Below are positions 1 to 9,324 of a stretch of DNA of 64,000 bases, one piece after another. Position 1 is the stretch's first letter; the number at the start of each line of letters is the position of its first letter. The stretch is taken from assembly GCA_947500545.1 (NCBI GenBank), contig CANMSO010000006.1:186001-250000 (forward strand). Reading direction: 5' to 3'. The notes beneath the pieces are model-generated. The model was not told where the DNA came from and did not search any database. It was given only the letters and a program-made list of their open reading frames with translations. This DNA is from an uncultured Aquimarina sp. GTDB taxonomy: Bacteria > Bacteroidota > Bacteroidia > Flavobacteriales > Flavobacteriaceae. A program made the translations under genes and the position numbers.

Positions 1-605
1 ATCTAGACATTAATCATTCATATGATGTAGTGAAAGTATTTAAAAACACTATGGCAGATATGATTCGCATAGAAAATTCAACTTTCAAAAACATATCAGG
101 CAACGTGCTTTCATTAGATAAAGAAATTGGAGAAAATGGAATTTTTAATGCTGAATTCGTAACCTTGAGAAACAACATTTTTTCAGATATCCAAGGAGCA
201 TTATTGAACTTAGTTCGAGACGGTCGTGATGAAAGTACATTTGGACCATTCTTAACCTTTGATCACAATGTTGTTGATAATGTAGGCCATGGAAAAAGAA
301 ATAAAAATAAAAAAGCTATTTCCCTGATTGGAGTACAAAATGCAGTAATCAAAAATAGCATTTTCTATAATAGTATGGGGATTCAAATGCATCTGGTAGT
401 AGGAGGGCCAATAGCTAAAATACACAACATGAATTTCTTTGGGTCAGAAAAGGCAATTGTAACTGGAGATCAAAAATATGAGATAAAGAATATTTGGTCT
501 CTAGACCCTAAATTTAAAAATAAAAACACATATCAACTTAGATCCGATTCTCCTATGAATGGAAAAGGAGATGATAATCTAAGCTTAGGAGTAATTACTG
601 AATAA
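1..605 (+). CDS. PL6-family alginate lyase, C-terminal part (5' truncated)
   Basis: The reading frame is open from the first bases of the window, so this is the 3' part of a longer gene; the first in-frame GTG (base 30) is probably not the true start. The visible ~200 residues look like the right-handed beta-helix of polysaccharide lyase family 6: repeated N-x-F/I rungs and the segment DGRDESTFGP followed by FDHNVVDNVG, as in the second domain of two-domain PL6 enzymes. PL6 lyases cleave alginate (often polyMG) by beta-elimination. The stop lies 2 bp before the PL17 gene, so the two are co-transcribed. The N-terminal domain with the Ca2+-site and catalytic Lys/Arg is outside the window, so activity cannot be judged here. 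Confidence 0.85.
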   Translation, partial: LDINHSYDVVKVFKNTMADMIRIENSTFKNISGNVLSLDKEIGENGIFNAEFVTLRNNIFSDIQGALLNLVRDGRDESTFGPFLTFDHNVVDNVGHGKRNKNKKAISLIGVQNAVIKNSIFYNSMGIQMHLVVGGPIAKIHNMNFFGSEKAIVTGDQKYEIKNIWSLDPKFKNKNTYQLRSDSPMNGKGDDNLSLGVITE

Positions 606-607
606 TT

Positions 608-2881
608 ATGCTCAGCCAATTAAAATTTAAGTCAAACAACCTATTGAAACAATTTCTTATTGTTTTGGTTTTTGTTTTCTGTTCAAATATTTTTTCACAA
701 GAACATCCCAATCTAATTTTAACCAAAAAAGGAGTTGAAAATATTCGAAAACAATTAGGAAGCATACCCATTTTTGATAAAACGCTAGCCGAAACAAAAA
801 AAGAAATTGATATCGAAATGACTACGGGGGTTCATGTCCCAATTCCAAAAGATATGGCTGGTGGTTATACACATGACAGACATAAAAAAAATTGGTTAAC
901 TCTTCAAAAAGCTGGGGTGCTGTATCAACTCTTGGAAGAAGAAAAATATGCTAGTTATGTACATGATGTCCTGAAAGCCTATGCAGAAATATACCCAAAA
1001 CTCCCCTTACATCCACAAACAAGATCTTATGCCAGAGGAAAGATATTTTGGCAATGCTTAAACGATTCTAATTGGTTAGTATATGTAAGTCAAGCCTATG
1101 ATTGTATTTATGAATACCTATCCAAGAAAGAGCGAGACCATCTAGAAAAAAACTTGTTTATTCCCTACGCAAATTTCCTTTCAGAAGAAAGCCCCCAGTT
1201 TTTTAATCGAATTCACAATCACAGTACCTGGGGAAATGTAGCCGTAGGTATGATTGGTCTTGTAATGGACAACGAAGAATTAATAAACAGGGCATTATAT
1301 GGGTTAAAGAGTGACAAGATCGACCCTAATCAAAAAGATAATGATGGAGGTTTTATTAAACCAAAAGGTCAGAAAACAGGATTCTTAGCAAACCTTGATG
1401 AACCATTTTCACCAGACGGTTACTATACAGAGGGCCCATATTATCAACGATATGCAATGTATCCTTTTATGATATTTGCAGAAGCATTACAGAACACAAA
1501 ACCAGAGTTAAAAATCTTTGAATATAAAGACGACGTGCTAATTAAAGCCGTATATGCATTATTAAATTTAACAGATTCAGATGGAGAATTTTTCCCTCTT
1601 AATGATGGACAAAAAGGAATGTCATACTATTCACGAGAATTAATTTCAGCAGTAAACATTGCTTACCATTTTGGTGGAAACGACACTTCTCTATTGAGCA
1701 TAGCCAAGAAACAAAACAAAGTACAATTAGATGATACAGGATTAGCGATTGCTTTAGGGCTTATGCAAAATAAGGCAACTCCATTCAAAAAAAAATCAGT
1801 TGAGCTCAAAGATGGGTCTGATGGTTCTGAAGGTGGCGTAGGTATCTTGCACTCAAAAGATTCAGGCTTAAGTTTAGTAATGAAATATACTGCACAAGGG
1901 TTAAGTCATGGGCATTATGACAAACTATCTTTTTCTTATTACAATAATGGTGATGAAATTTTACAAGATTATGGATTGGCAAGATTTGTAAATATTGAAC
2001 AAAAGAATGGAGGCGGTTATCTTAAAGAGAATAAAACATGGGCTAAACAAAGTATTGCGCATAATACCATTATTCAGGATGAAAACTCCCACTTCAAAGG
2101 TGATTTTAAAACAGGAAGTAATCATCACTCTGAAAAATATCTTTTTAATATTTCAAATCCTAAATTGCAAATAGTAAGTGCTAAAGAAGATAATGCTTAC
2201 ATCAATACAAAACTTCATAGAACCATGATTATGCTCGAAGATGAGGATTTTGAAAATCCATTATTAATAGATGTAATACAATTTAGTTCAGATACTACAC
2301 ATCAGTTCGACTTACCATTTTATTATCACGGGCAAATAATGGACACCAACTTTGAGTACAGCAGTCCTAATAACCTATCTGTACTAGGAAACAAAAATGG
2401 ATATCAACATTTATGGCTAGAAGGCAAAGGAGTATCACCAAATGATAAGACGGTGCGAGCAACATGGCTTTCAAACAACACCTTTTACACGTTGTCTTCC
2501 CTATTAGATACTAATGATGAATTTCTATTTGCTCGTATTGGTGCAAATGATCCAAAGTTTAATTTGCGAAGAGACCCTTCCATTATTTTAAGAAAGCTCA
2601 ACGCTAAAAACGGCGCATACATAAATGTAATCGAAACACATGGATCTTATAATAGGGTAACAGAAATTGCCCATAATGCTCATAGTAACATAAAAGAAAT
2701 CCAGAGATTACCTACAATAGACAATAATTATATTGCCTGGCTAATCAGAACAAAAAAAGATAAAGTACATACATTTATTTTATGTACATCAAATGCAGAT
2801 AGCAAAATCAAACACAAAATCAATTTAAATAAAAAGGCATATCAGTGGTCTGGCCCCTACTCTTATGTCAAAGAAAATTAA
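608..2881 (+). CDS. PL17 family oligoalginate lyase (heparinase II/III-like)
   Basis: A 757-aa protein with an N-terminal signal peptide (hydrophobic stretch about residues 15-30 ending NIFSQE). The first half is the alpha/alpha-toroid lyase domain and the second half the heparinase II/III-like beta-sandwich. Motifs match PL17 exo-lyases such as S. degradans Alg17c: an Asn-His pair in IHNHSTWGN (about residue 203), Tyr-rich DGYYTEGPYYQRYAMY (about 270-283) and GLSHGHYDKLSF (about 431-442) containing the second catalytic-type His. The family releases unsaturated monouronate (which becomes DEH) from alginate oligomers. It starts 2 bp after the PL6 stop and is followed by the KdgF-like cupin, the enzyme acting on its product. 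Probably periplasmic or surface-attached. Confidence 0.93.
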   Translation: MLSQLKFKSNNLLKQFLIVLVFVFCSNIFSQEHPNLILTKKGVENIRKQLGSIPIFDKTLAETKKEIDIEMTTGVHVPIPKDMAGGYTHDRHKKNWLTLQKAGVLYQLLEEEKYASYVHDVLKAYAEIYPKLPLHPQTRSYARGKIFWQCLNDSNWLVYVSQAYDCIYEYLSKKERDHLEKNLFIPYANFLSEESPQFFNRIHNHSTWGNVAVGMIGLVMDNEELINRALYGLKSDKIDPNQKDNDGGFIKPKGQKTGFLANLDEPFSPDGYYTEGPYYQRYAMYPFMIFAEALQNTKPELKIFEYKDDVLIKAVYALLNLTDSDGEFFPLNDGQKGMSYYSRELISAVNIAYHFGGNDTSLLSIAKKQNKVQLDDTGLAIALGLMQNKATPFKKKSVELKDGSDGSEGGVGILHSKDSGLSLVMKYTAQGLSHGHYDKLSFSYYNNGDEILQDYGLARFVNIEQKNGGGYLKENKTWAKQSIAHNTIIQDENSHFKGDFKTGSNHHSEKYLFNISNPKLQIVSAKEDNAYINTKLHRTMIMLEDEDFENPLLIDVIQFSSDTTHQFDLPFYYHGQIMDTNFEYSSPNNLSVLGNKNGYQHLWLEGKGVSPNDKTVRATWLSNNTFYTLSSLLDTNDEFLFARIGANDPKFNLRRDPSIILRKLNAKNGAYINVIETHGSYNRVTEIAHNAHSNIKEIQRLPTIDNNYIAWLIRTKKDKVHTFILCTSNADSKIKHKINLNKKAYQWSGPYSYVKEN

Positions 2882-2904
2882 TTTTTATTTTAAATATTTA
2901 TCAC

Positions 2905-3249
2905 ATGAAAAGTTTTGGATCAAGTAAAGAGTTTATAATCGGGGAAGAAATCAAATGGGAAAAAGTTGGTGATGGTGTAGAGCGCCAAATTATGGGGTAT
3001 GATGACAAAATTATGTTAGTAAACGTGAAATTTGACAAAGGCGGTATAGGAGTTATGCACAAACACTATCATTCCCAGGTAACATATGTTGTTAGCGGGG
3101 AGTTTGAAGTTACTATTGCAGGAGAAACAAAAACCTTAAAAGGAGGAGATTCTTTTTATATCCCCCCAAATGTAATGCATGGTGCTATTTGCACAAAATC
3201 TGGTTTTTTGATAGACACTTTTAGTCCCATTAGAGAGGATTTCATGTAA
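2905..3249 (+). CDS. kdgF: KdgF-like cupin, unsaturated monouronate linearisation
   Basis: A 114-aa single-domain cupin. I start it at the ATG at 2905 (MKSFGSSKEF), 24 bp after the PL17 stop; the frame is open further upstream but that would overlap PL17 with an unlikely sequence. Metal-binding residues fit KdgF: H52, H54, H56 and Q58 in GVMHKHYHSQ, and H92 in PPNVMHG, with the cupin turn VVSGEFEVTIAGE between. KdgF proteins convert 4,5-unsaturated uronate monomers to the linear keto acid (DEH), the step after exolytic lyases. No signal peptide, so probably cytoplasmic. Last gene of the PL6-PL17-kdgF unit. A generic cupin function cannot be excluded, but the context is strong. Confidence 0.85.
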   Translation: MKSFGSSKEFIIGEEIKWEKVGDGVERQIMGYDDKIMLVNVKFDKGGIGVMHKHYHSQVTYVVSGEFEVTIAGETKTLKGGDSFYIPPNVMHGAICTKSGFLIDTFSPIREDFM

Positions 3250-3382
3250 TCCTAACAAATTAACACCTCCATATTCATACTAATCAGCAAAAGATTCCCC
3301 TAATTTCCTCATACAGAATAAGGAGTAATTAAATTTTAACATTAAAAACTACAATATTTTTTTATTTAATGTTAAAATAATA

Positions 3383-3390
3383 TATATTTG
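3383..3390 (+). promoter_or_regulatory. -7 box of the susC operon promoter
   Basis: TATATTTG is an exact match to the Bacteroidota sigma-A -7 consensus TAnnTTTG. Its last two bases (TG) are also the first two of the first TGGTnnACCA operator, so regulator binding would block the promoter. The -33 element is not clear; a T-run lies at about 3355-3363. Predicted transcription start is about 3396. Confidence 0.65.
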
Positions 3391-3424
3391 GTAAACCAAA
3401 TTGGTTACCCAGTTTGGTTTACCA
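3389..3424. promoter_or_regulatory. Triple GntR/FadR-type operator array before susC
   Basis: Three TGGTnnACCA sites: TGGTAAACCA (3389-3398), TGGTTACCCA (3402-3411, one mismatch) and TGGTTTACCA (3415-3424). They start exactly 13 bp apart. The outer two with flanks form a perfect 14-bp inverted repeat (3387-3400 and 3413-3426). TGGTnnACCA is a typical core for FadR-subfamily GntR regulators, and the same element lies before the local GntR gene (10411-10433). Confidence 0.75.
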
Positions 3425-3495
3425 AAAAAACAAACATCTTTTATTCACACAAGTCAAATTATATCAAACATGAAACAAATAAATTACTAGGAAAC

Positions 3496-3526
3496 AAAAA
3501 AGGACAGGTGCACGCCTATCCTTTTT
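3496..3526 (+). terminator. Terminator-like hairpin in the susC leader
   Basis: A 12-bp stem (AAAAAGGACAGG with CCTATCCTTTTT, one internal mismatch) and a 7-nt loop, ending in a short T-run. It lies about 100 nt downstream of the predicted susC start and 200 nt before the gene, so it would act as a premature terminator or leader structure rather than as the end of kdgF, whose stop is at 3249. Confidence 0.45.
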
Positions 3527-3725
3527 AAAAAATTACTTCTTTCAGAGGGAAGTAATACTTAAACACGCATGCACTTTACAAATCACATGCTATGCAAAAA
3601 TACGAAATTTTGTTAATAATATAGTTATGTGATTCATTAAAGAAGGGAGAATAAGAAAAAAACATTCTTCATTGAGGCACCTACCAAAGTGTCAAACAAA
3701 ATTGTAGGAACATAACACAATCAAA

Positions 3726-6700
3726 ATGAATTTTAAAGTTAAATTAATTTTTATAGTCCTGATTTTATCTCAAATTCCTTTGTTAGCTCAGGACAGTTAT
3801 TTGCTATCTGGTAAGGTATCAGATGCAAGAAACGTTCCCATTCCGGGAGTAAATGTAATTATCACTAACACTTCGACAGGTACATCTACCGATTTTGATG
3901 GAAATTTTCAAATTCAGGTAAAACCAGATGATATACTTCAAGTTTCTTATTTGGGGTATATCACACAAACTGTAATTATTACAAATCAGAAAACCCTTGA
4001 TATTCTATTTCAAGAAGATTCTACTGAACTTGATGAAATCGTAGTAGTTGGTTACGGAACGCAAAGGAAATCTTTGCTAACCGGAGCTATTTCAAAAGTT
4101 GTTAATGAAGATTTGGATCAAATTGCGGTATCTAGGGTAGATGAAGCCTTGATTGGTCAAGTTTCTGGGGTGAATATCAGAACCTCTGAAGGTGAAGCTG
4201 GTTCTGCACCTACGATTCGTATACGAGGTGTTGGATCAATATCTTCAAATAACGGGCCTTTAGTAGTAATCGATGGTGCTGTTGTTGATTCTGACTTTTT
4301 AACCAATATTGATATGAACAATGTAGAGTCTTTTGAAGTATTGAAAGATGCTGCTTCTGCTGCTATTTTTGGTTCAAGAGGTTCAAATGGTGTAATCCAA
4401 ATTACTACTAAGCAAGGTAAAGAGGGTAAAGCTAAATTTACATATAATACCTTTACAGGATTAAAGGAAGGAAGGCGAAGTGATGCTTATGATATTGATT
4501 TTCAAGGTGAGTTGGAACGAGAGAGACAATTAACAGGTGGTCTTTCTTTGGGAAGTCAATTTAGACAATTGATAAATGCTGAAAACGACTGGCAAGACAT
4601 CGTTTTAGATGGAGGTGTAATCCGAAGCCATAGTTTTAGCGTAAGAGGAGGTACTAAAAAAACTAAATACAATGTTAACTTAAGTTATGTTTCTGATGAT
4701 GGCGTATTGTTAACAGATAGTTTTGAAAGATATCAAGCACAGCTCAAACTTAGTACAGACGTTACAGATAAGTTAAAGATAGGGGCGAGTTTCTCTCCTT
4801 CTTTCTCAAAGCGAAGACGATTTAGTGCAACTGGTCTTTATGATGTTATACGACAACCGTCTTGGGTGCCTGCTCGTTTAGATGAGTTTAATATCAATTT
4901 TGTCAACCGTGTTCGTGACGGGGGTAGATATGCTGATGCACAGGTTGGAGACTATGTATTACAAAGAATGTTTGATGATTTCGAATACCCTGCCGGGGCA
5001 ACAAGTATTTTTGATGCTGCTGGTAATTTCCAGGGAATTCCTGTAAGTAGTGGAGTTGATATTAGTAACACAAGTAATATTAATCCACTGGCAAAATTGC
5101 TTGAACGTCAACGTTTTGAAGAGAGGTATAATTTTTATGGAAACTTATACGCAGATTATAAGTTTACAGATGACTTAAGTTTTAGGTCAACATTCACTAC
5201 CACTTATGAGAATAGAATAAACAGTGATTATCAAGGTATTAACAGATCTAGAAATGGCGCTGCTAGTGCAAATGCCTCATATGATACGCGTAGCAGATAT
5301 GCTTTAATTTCAGATAATATTTTAAGTTTTAACAAAACAATAGGAAAGCATGAGATTAGTGCTATTGCTGGTATTTCTCTAGAAAATAGATTTTTTGAAG
5401 AATCTCAAATAGAGACTAGTGGATTTACTTCGGATTTGATTCCCAACGTTGGTGGAGGCTCCATTATTAACGATGCAACTGCTTTTGAGTATGAAAACTT
5501 TCTAAATGCTTTTTTGGGTAGGATTATTTATTCTTATGACGATAAATATTTGTTTAGTGCTAGTATAAGACGAGATGGTAGTTCCGTTTTTGGACGAGAC
5601 GTACAATATGGTAACTTCCCTGCGGTATCAGCCGGTTGGATTGTTTCAAATGAAAAATTTATGGAAAATGCAGATTGGATCAACCAACTTAAGTTTCGAG
5701 TTAGTTATGGTATTACAGGTACTAATGCCCTTGATACTGGTTCTTTCTTAACTGATAACTACCCTTCTCTTGCTCTATTAGAAGGTTCTAGCGCCGTTGT
5801 AGATGGCTCTATAACTAATGGTTTCAATCCAGCTAACATTCCTAATGCGCTGTTACAATGGGAACAATCAGAAGAAATTAACCCAGGAGTTGATTTCGGC
5901 TTCTTTAATAATGCAATTTCTGGCTCTTTAGATTATTACAAAAGAACCAGCGATGAATTACTGATTGATAATCCTGTAGCAGGAACCACAGGATTTACTT
6001 CTGCACTTGTAAATATTGGTACGGTTGAAAACGAAGGATTTGAAATGGAATTACGTACGAGGTTGATCAGTACAGAAAAATTTAGATGGGAAGCTACCTT
6101 AATTGGCTCTTTTAATAAAAATACTTTGGTCGATTTTGGTGATTCAAATGGTCAAGTGGTTAACACCAATGATGGTAGTAGGTTGGTTGAATGGATCAAC
6201 TTAGTGGGGCAGCCTATTTCTTCTTTCTATGGTTATGTATATGATAGTGATATTCCTTTTGAATTTTTAAACGATCCTTTTAGGCAAGTAGGTAATAGAA
6301 CTCAATTCGCTTATGCAAAAGATTTAAATGGTGATGGTTTAATAGACGAAGATGATAAAACTATTTTGGGTGATCCTTATCCAGACCTAGTTTGGAGTTT
6401 TGGTAACAATTTTAGATTTGGTAATATGGATTTTAGCTTCTTATTTCAAGGTAGCCATGGAGCCAAGACCTATAACTTAGGAGATCAATATGTTTTTGAC
6501 TTTTTTAATAGTAATACTGTAGATTTCGATAGAGCTAGTACGCCAAATCAAGAGTTTTTGGTACAGCGTATATTTACAGACCAATTAGTACAGAATGCGG
6601 GTTATCTAGCCTTGCGTACAGTAAGTTTGGGATATGATTTTCCTAAAGAGGTCACTTCTAATTTAAATTTGTCTAAGCTTAGGTTGTATGCTACCGGTCA

Positions 6701-6845
6701 AAACCTATTATTTATCACAGCAGATGATTATACAGGTTGGAATCCGGAACATGTTCGTGAATTAACACCTTTAACCTTTGGTTATCAAAGAGGTGGTACG
6801 CCAATACAGCAAACAATAACCCTAGGAGTAAATGTTGAATTTTAA
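3726..6845 (+). CDS. SusC/RagA-family TonB-dependent outer-membrane transporter
   Basis: A 1039-aa protein with a cleavable signal peptide (residues 1-22, ending LLAQ), a carboxypeptidase-D-regulatory-like beta-sandwich (about 25-105, SGKVSDARNVPIPGVNVIITN), a TonB-box-like segment (EIVVVGYGTQRKSLLTGAIS, about 105-124), the plug domain (IRIRGVGSISSNNGPLVVIDG) and a C-terminal beta-barrel ending NVEF. SusC proteins form the barrel through which TonB imports oligosaccharides held by SusD. Within an alginate locus the ligand is most likely oligoalginate. Followed directly by susD, the PKD lipoprotein and PL7. Expression is likely repressed by the GntR protein through the operators overlapping its promoter. 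Confidence 0.95.
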   Translation: MNFKVKLIFIVLILSQIPLLAQDSYLLSGKVSDARNVPIPGVNVIITNTSTGTSTDFDGNFQIQVKPDDILQVSYLGYITQTVIITNQKTLDILFQEDSTELDEIVVVGYGTQRKSLLTGAISKVVNEDLDQIAVSRVDEALIGQVSGVNIRTSEGEAGSAPTIRIRGVGSISSNNGPLVVIDGAVVDSDFLTNIDMNNVESFEVLKDAASAAIFGSRGSNGVIQITTKQGKEGKAKFTYNTFTGLKEGRRSDAYDIDFQGELERERQLTGGLSLGSQFRQLINAENDWQDIVLDGGVIRSHSFSVRGGTKKTKYNVNLSYVSDDGVLLTDSFERYQAQLKLSTDVTDKLKIGASFSPSFSKRRRFSATGLYDVIRQPSWVPARLDEFNINFVNRVRDGGRYADAQVGDYVLQRMFDDFEYPAGATSIFDAAGNFQGIPVSSGVDISNTSNINPLAKLLERQRFEERYNFYGNLYADYKFTDDLSFRSTFTTTYENRINSDYQGINRSRNGAASANASYDTRSRYALISDNILSFNKTIGKHEISAIAGISLENRFFEESQIETSGFTSDLIPNVGGGSIINDATAFEYENFLNAFLGRIIYSYDDKYLFSASIRRDGSSVFGRDVQYGNFPAVSAGWIVSNEKFMENADWINQLKFRVSYGITGTNALDTGSFLTDNYPSLALLEGSSAVVDGSITNGFNPANIPNALLQWEQSEEINPGVDFGFFNNAISGSLDYYKRTSDELLIDNPVAGTTGFTSALVNIGTVENEGFEMELRTRLISTEKFRWEATLIGSFNKNTLVDFGDSNGQVVNTNDGSRLVEWINLVGQPISSFYGYVYDSDIPFEFLNDPFRQVGNRTQFAYAKDLNGDGLIDEDDKTILGDPYPDLVWSFGNNFRFGNMDFSFLFQGSHGAKTYNLGDQYVFDFFNSNTVDFDRASTPNQEFLVQRIFTDQLVQNAGYLALRTVSLGYDFPKEVTSNLNLSKLRLYATGQNLLFITADDYTGWNPEHVRELTPLTFGYQRGGTPIQQTITLGVNVEF

Positions 6846-6864
6846 CATCCGAAAAACAAAATTT

Positions 6865-8301
6865 ATGAAACTAATAAAAATATATTCATTGCTTTGCTTG
6901 GCCGTTTTCTTATGGTCATGCGATTTAGATACGGTGCCAGTTTCTGCTACAACTGTTGATAATTTTTTCAACAATGATGATGAAATAACAGCTGGGATAA
7001 TAAATATTTATGATGGCTTACAAGGTAGCAACCCTTTAGAAGGAGATGGTGGTTTCAATAATCCTCATTTAGCTATTCAAATAGAATATCAAATGGCTGA
7101 GACTTTAAGCGACAATTCAAGAACAAAAAGTGGATCCCCCCAAGGTTTTGATTTTGAAACCTTTAATGTTACACCAGAAACAGCGGCGGTACTTACCTAT
7201 TATAGAAGTATGTACAACATTATTTTTAGAGCTAATTTAGTGCTAGAAAACTTGCAAAACGCCTCTAGTGAGAATGCAAATAAGTTTGAAGCTGAAGCAC
7301 GTTTTTTAAGAGCATATGCCTATTTTAATTTGGTTCGTTTTTACGGCCCAGTCCCATTAGTAGATAGGGTTATTGGTCCTGAGGAAACCGAAATTGCTTT
7401 CACAAGAGTTGAAGAAAGTGAAGTTTATGATTTAATTGTGGGTGATCTTCAGTTTGCTGTAAATAGTGATTTAGACAACAGCTTTAGAACAAGAGCATCG
7501 AAGGCCGCTGCTCAAACCTTTCTTGCCAAAGTATATCTTACTCTAGGAACTAATTATTTGGACGCTCAACGTCTGCTGGAAGCTGTAATTGCTAGTGGTG
7601 ATTATAGCCTTGAATCCAATTTCTCAGATATTTTTTATAATGAGGCCAATAATGAGACCATATTTGCTATTGGTTTTCAAAATGATATCGTAAATGATAG
7701 TCAAGGTTTTTCTGCAGAATTTTTAGATGCAGTAGGGCGTGGTACGGGTTCAAATTATGCCACAGACGAACTTGTTGCTGCTCTCAATACTTTTGGTGGT
7801 AATAGAGGACAATTTACTTTTAGAGAAGATCCGGGAAATCCGGGAAAATTCCAAACTGTAAAGTTTTTACCACTAGTGGATGAAAACATAGGGTTACCAA
7901 CAAATCCACCTGCTAACCCAAGGATTGCTGGTAATGATTGGATTGTAACACGCTATGCAGATGTATTGTTACTGCACGTTGAGGCAATTCTTGCTGGTGG
8001 ACAAGATACTAGTGCTCCTGCAGCGATTGCATCTTTTAGAGCCGTTAGAGAAAGAGCAGACATAACCGATCCTATCACCAGTGTAACCAAGCAGGCATTA
8101 ATAGACGAAAGACGTGTAGAATTGGCCTTTGAAAATCATCGTTTTCTAGACCTGAAACGTTTTGGCGTGGCGCAAGAAGTCTTATCTGCTTTTTCAGCAT
8201 CAAACAGTTTTGACTTCCAAGCTACAGATTTATTGTTGCCTATTCCTGGTGCAGAAATTGCTATTAGCCAAGGAATCTTAATGCAAAATCGAGGATATTA
8301 A
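6865..8301 (+). CDS. SusD/RagB-family surface glycan-binding lipoprotein
   Basis: A 478-aa lipoprotein. I use the ATG at 6865 (MKLIKIYSLLCLAVFLWSCDLD), which gives a proper lipoprotein signal with Cys in LWSC; an upstream ATG at 6832 would overlap susC and spoil the signal. The protein shows the SusD pattern: N-terminal helices with TPR-like repeats (EARFLRAYAYFNLVRFYGPVPLV) and the C-terminal RagB/SusD block ITKQALIDERRVELAFENHRFLDLKRFG (written in two overlapping parts, TKQALIDERRVELAFE then NHRFLDLKRFG). It caps the SusC barrel and binds the oligosaccharide at the cell surface. The gap to susC is 19 bp and to the next gene 16 bp, so one operon. Confidence 0.95.
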   Translation: MKLIKIYSLLCLAVFLWSCDLDTVPVSATTVDNFFNNDDEITAGIINIYDGLQGSNPLEGDGGFNNPHLAIQIEYQMAETLSDNSRTKSGSPQGFDFETFNVTPETAAVLTYYRSMYNIIFRANLVLENLQNASSENANKFEAEARFLRAYAYFNLVRFYGPVPLVDRVIGPEETEIAFTRVEESEVYDLIVGDLQFAVNSDLDNSFRTRASKAAAQTFLAKVYLTLGTNYLDAQRLLEAVIASGDYSLESNFSDIFYNEANNETIFAIGFQNDIVNDSQGFSAEFLDAVGRGTGSNYATDELVAALNTFGGNRGQFTFREDPGNPGKFQTVKFLPLVDENIGLPTNPPANPRIAGNDWIVTRYADVLLLHVEAILAGGQDTSAPAAIASFRAVRERADITDPITSVTKQALIDERRVELAFENHRFLDLKRFGVAQEVLSAFSASNSFDFQATDLLLPIPGAEIAISQGILMQNRGY

Positions 8302-8317
8302 AATAAAACATAACGTT

Positions 8318-9316
8318 ATGAGAAAAATATTTTTAAACAACAGATTGATATCAAAAACTAGTATCGCTATGCTTTTAGCTTCTACGATGGTATTTTTCTC
8401 TTGTGATTTTATAGACGAATTGCCTGAGGCAAATTCTATCGCAGATGAGACACCACCAACTGCATTCTTTACCTTTACAAGCGGTGTAGAAATTGAAACT
8501 TTTACAAATGTCGCTTTTGCAAATCAATCGGATAATGCAACCAGTTATAGCTGGGATTTGGGTGACGGAAATACTTCAACAGAAATAGATCCCGTAAATA
8601 TTTATCCAGGAGAAGGTTCTTATATGGTTACATTGACTGTTACAGATGCACTAAATCAAACTTCTACCTATTCAGAAACAATAGAATTAATTGAACCAGA
8701 TGTACCTGCTGTTCCCGATCCTGTATTATTGAATGCTGATTTTGACAGGCTTCCTAAATCTTCAGGTTCTGATTGTACTTGTTCTGGTTGGATTAACAAA
8801 AGTGTTGGAGATCAAGGTGAATCTAGTAGCGGTAATGGTTCTGATGTTGTCAAATTTGATAATAATGAACCAGATCACGTGTATCAGGAATTTGCAGTTA
8901 CTCCAAATGCAGATTACAGAATTGAAATCCCAGTACTTTTCCAATCAGACCAGACAGGAGATTTAGCCAGTCAATTAGAAGTAAGAGTTTTGGCAGGAGA
9001 GGGTTATGTAGACGGTTATACACCAGTATATTATACAGATACCGCTGTAATTCCGCAAGATGATTTTGGTTACACTTCTGTAGCGCAAATTGAAGAAGCA
9101 GCTAATAATTTACATATTACGGTTGTAGATAACCCTAATGATTCTGAGTACCGCACTTTTACTTTCTTATTTAATTCGGGAGCTAATGATAGTGTTGCGC
9201 TCTTCATAAGAGGTATTGGAGGACCAACTACTGGTGGCGGTGGTGGTGACTTCGGATATAACAGTGGAGATGAAGAAATACGAGCTGATTCTGTTACTAT
9301 TACAGCTGTTAATTAA
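8318..9316 (+). CDS. PKD-domain surface lipoprotein of the alginate locus
   Basis: A 332-aa lipoprotein (signal ending VFFSCDF). Residues ~45-120 form a PKD domain (SYSWDLGDGNTSTEIDPVNIYPGEGSYMVTLTV pattern, of which WDLGDGNTS and YPGEGSYMVTLTVTD are diagnostic). The rest (about 135-332) is a beta-rich domain with an N-terminal DCTCSGW pair of cysteines and a Gly-rich tract (about residues 303-308) that resembles a carbohydrate-binding module, but I cannot name a family. It occupies the SusE/SusF slot after susD, so a surface glycan-binding role for alginate is likely. Product specificity is inference from context. Confidence 0.75.
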   Translation: MRKIFLNNRLISKTSIAMLLASTMVFFSCDFIDELPEANSIADETPPTAFFTFTSGVEIETFTNVAFANQSDNATSYSWDLGDGNTSTEIDPVNIYPGEGSYMVTLTVTDALNQTSTYSETIELIEPDVPAVPDPVLLNADFDRLPKSSGSDCTCSGWINKSVGDQGESSSGNGSDVVKFDNNEPDHVYQEFAVTPNADYRIEIPVLFQSDQTGDLASQLEVRVLAGEGYVDGYTPVYYTDTAVIPQDDFGYTSVAQIEEAANNLHITVVDNPNDSEYRTFTFLFNSGANDSVALFIRGIGGPTTGGGGGDFGYNSGDEEIRADSVTITAVN

Positions 9317-9324
9317 TTTGTAAA

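Larger units (their letters stand above)
3250..3725 (+). other. Intergenic region and long susC leader
   Basis: No gene in these 476 bp, but dense structure. From left to right: a pair of inverted 14-bp arms (3333-3346, 3365-3378); a perfect -7 box (3383-3390); three GntR-type operators (3389-3424); then about 330 nt of putative susC 5' leader containing a terminator-like hairpin (3496-3526), a second hairpin (3532-3539 with 3549-3556) and weaker stems (GCATG/CATGC near 3570-3595 and GGCAC/GTGTC near 3676-3693). No strong Shine-Dalgarno sequence precedes susC. Confidence 0.6.

Noticed and set aside
2845..2904. Earlier start for the cupin gene inside PL17
   Set aside because: The extra 20 residues are not cupin-like and would overlap PL17; the ATG at 2905 gives the normal family length.
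8733..8966. 77-codon second frame inside the PKD lipoprotein gene
   Set aside because: Frame-shifted shadow; the lipoprotein frame is continuous and better supported.
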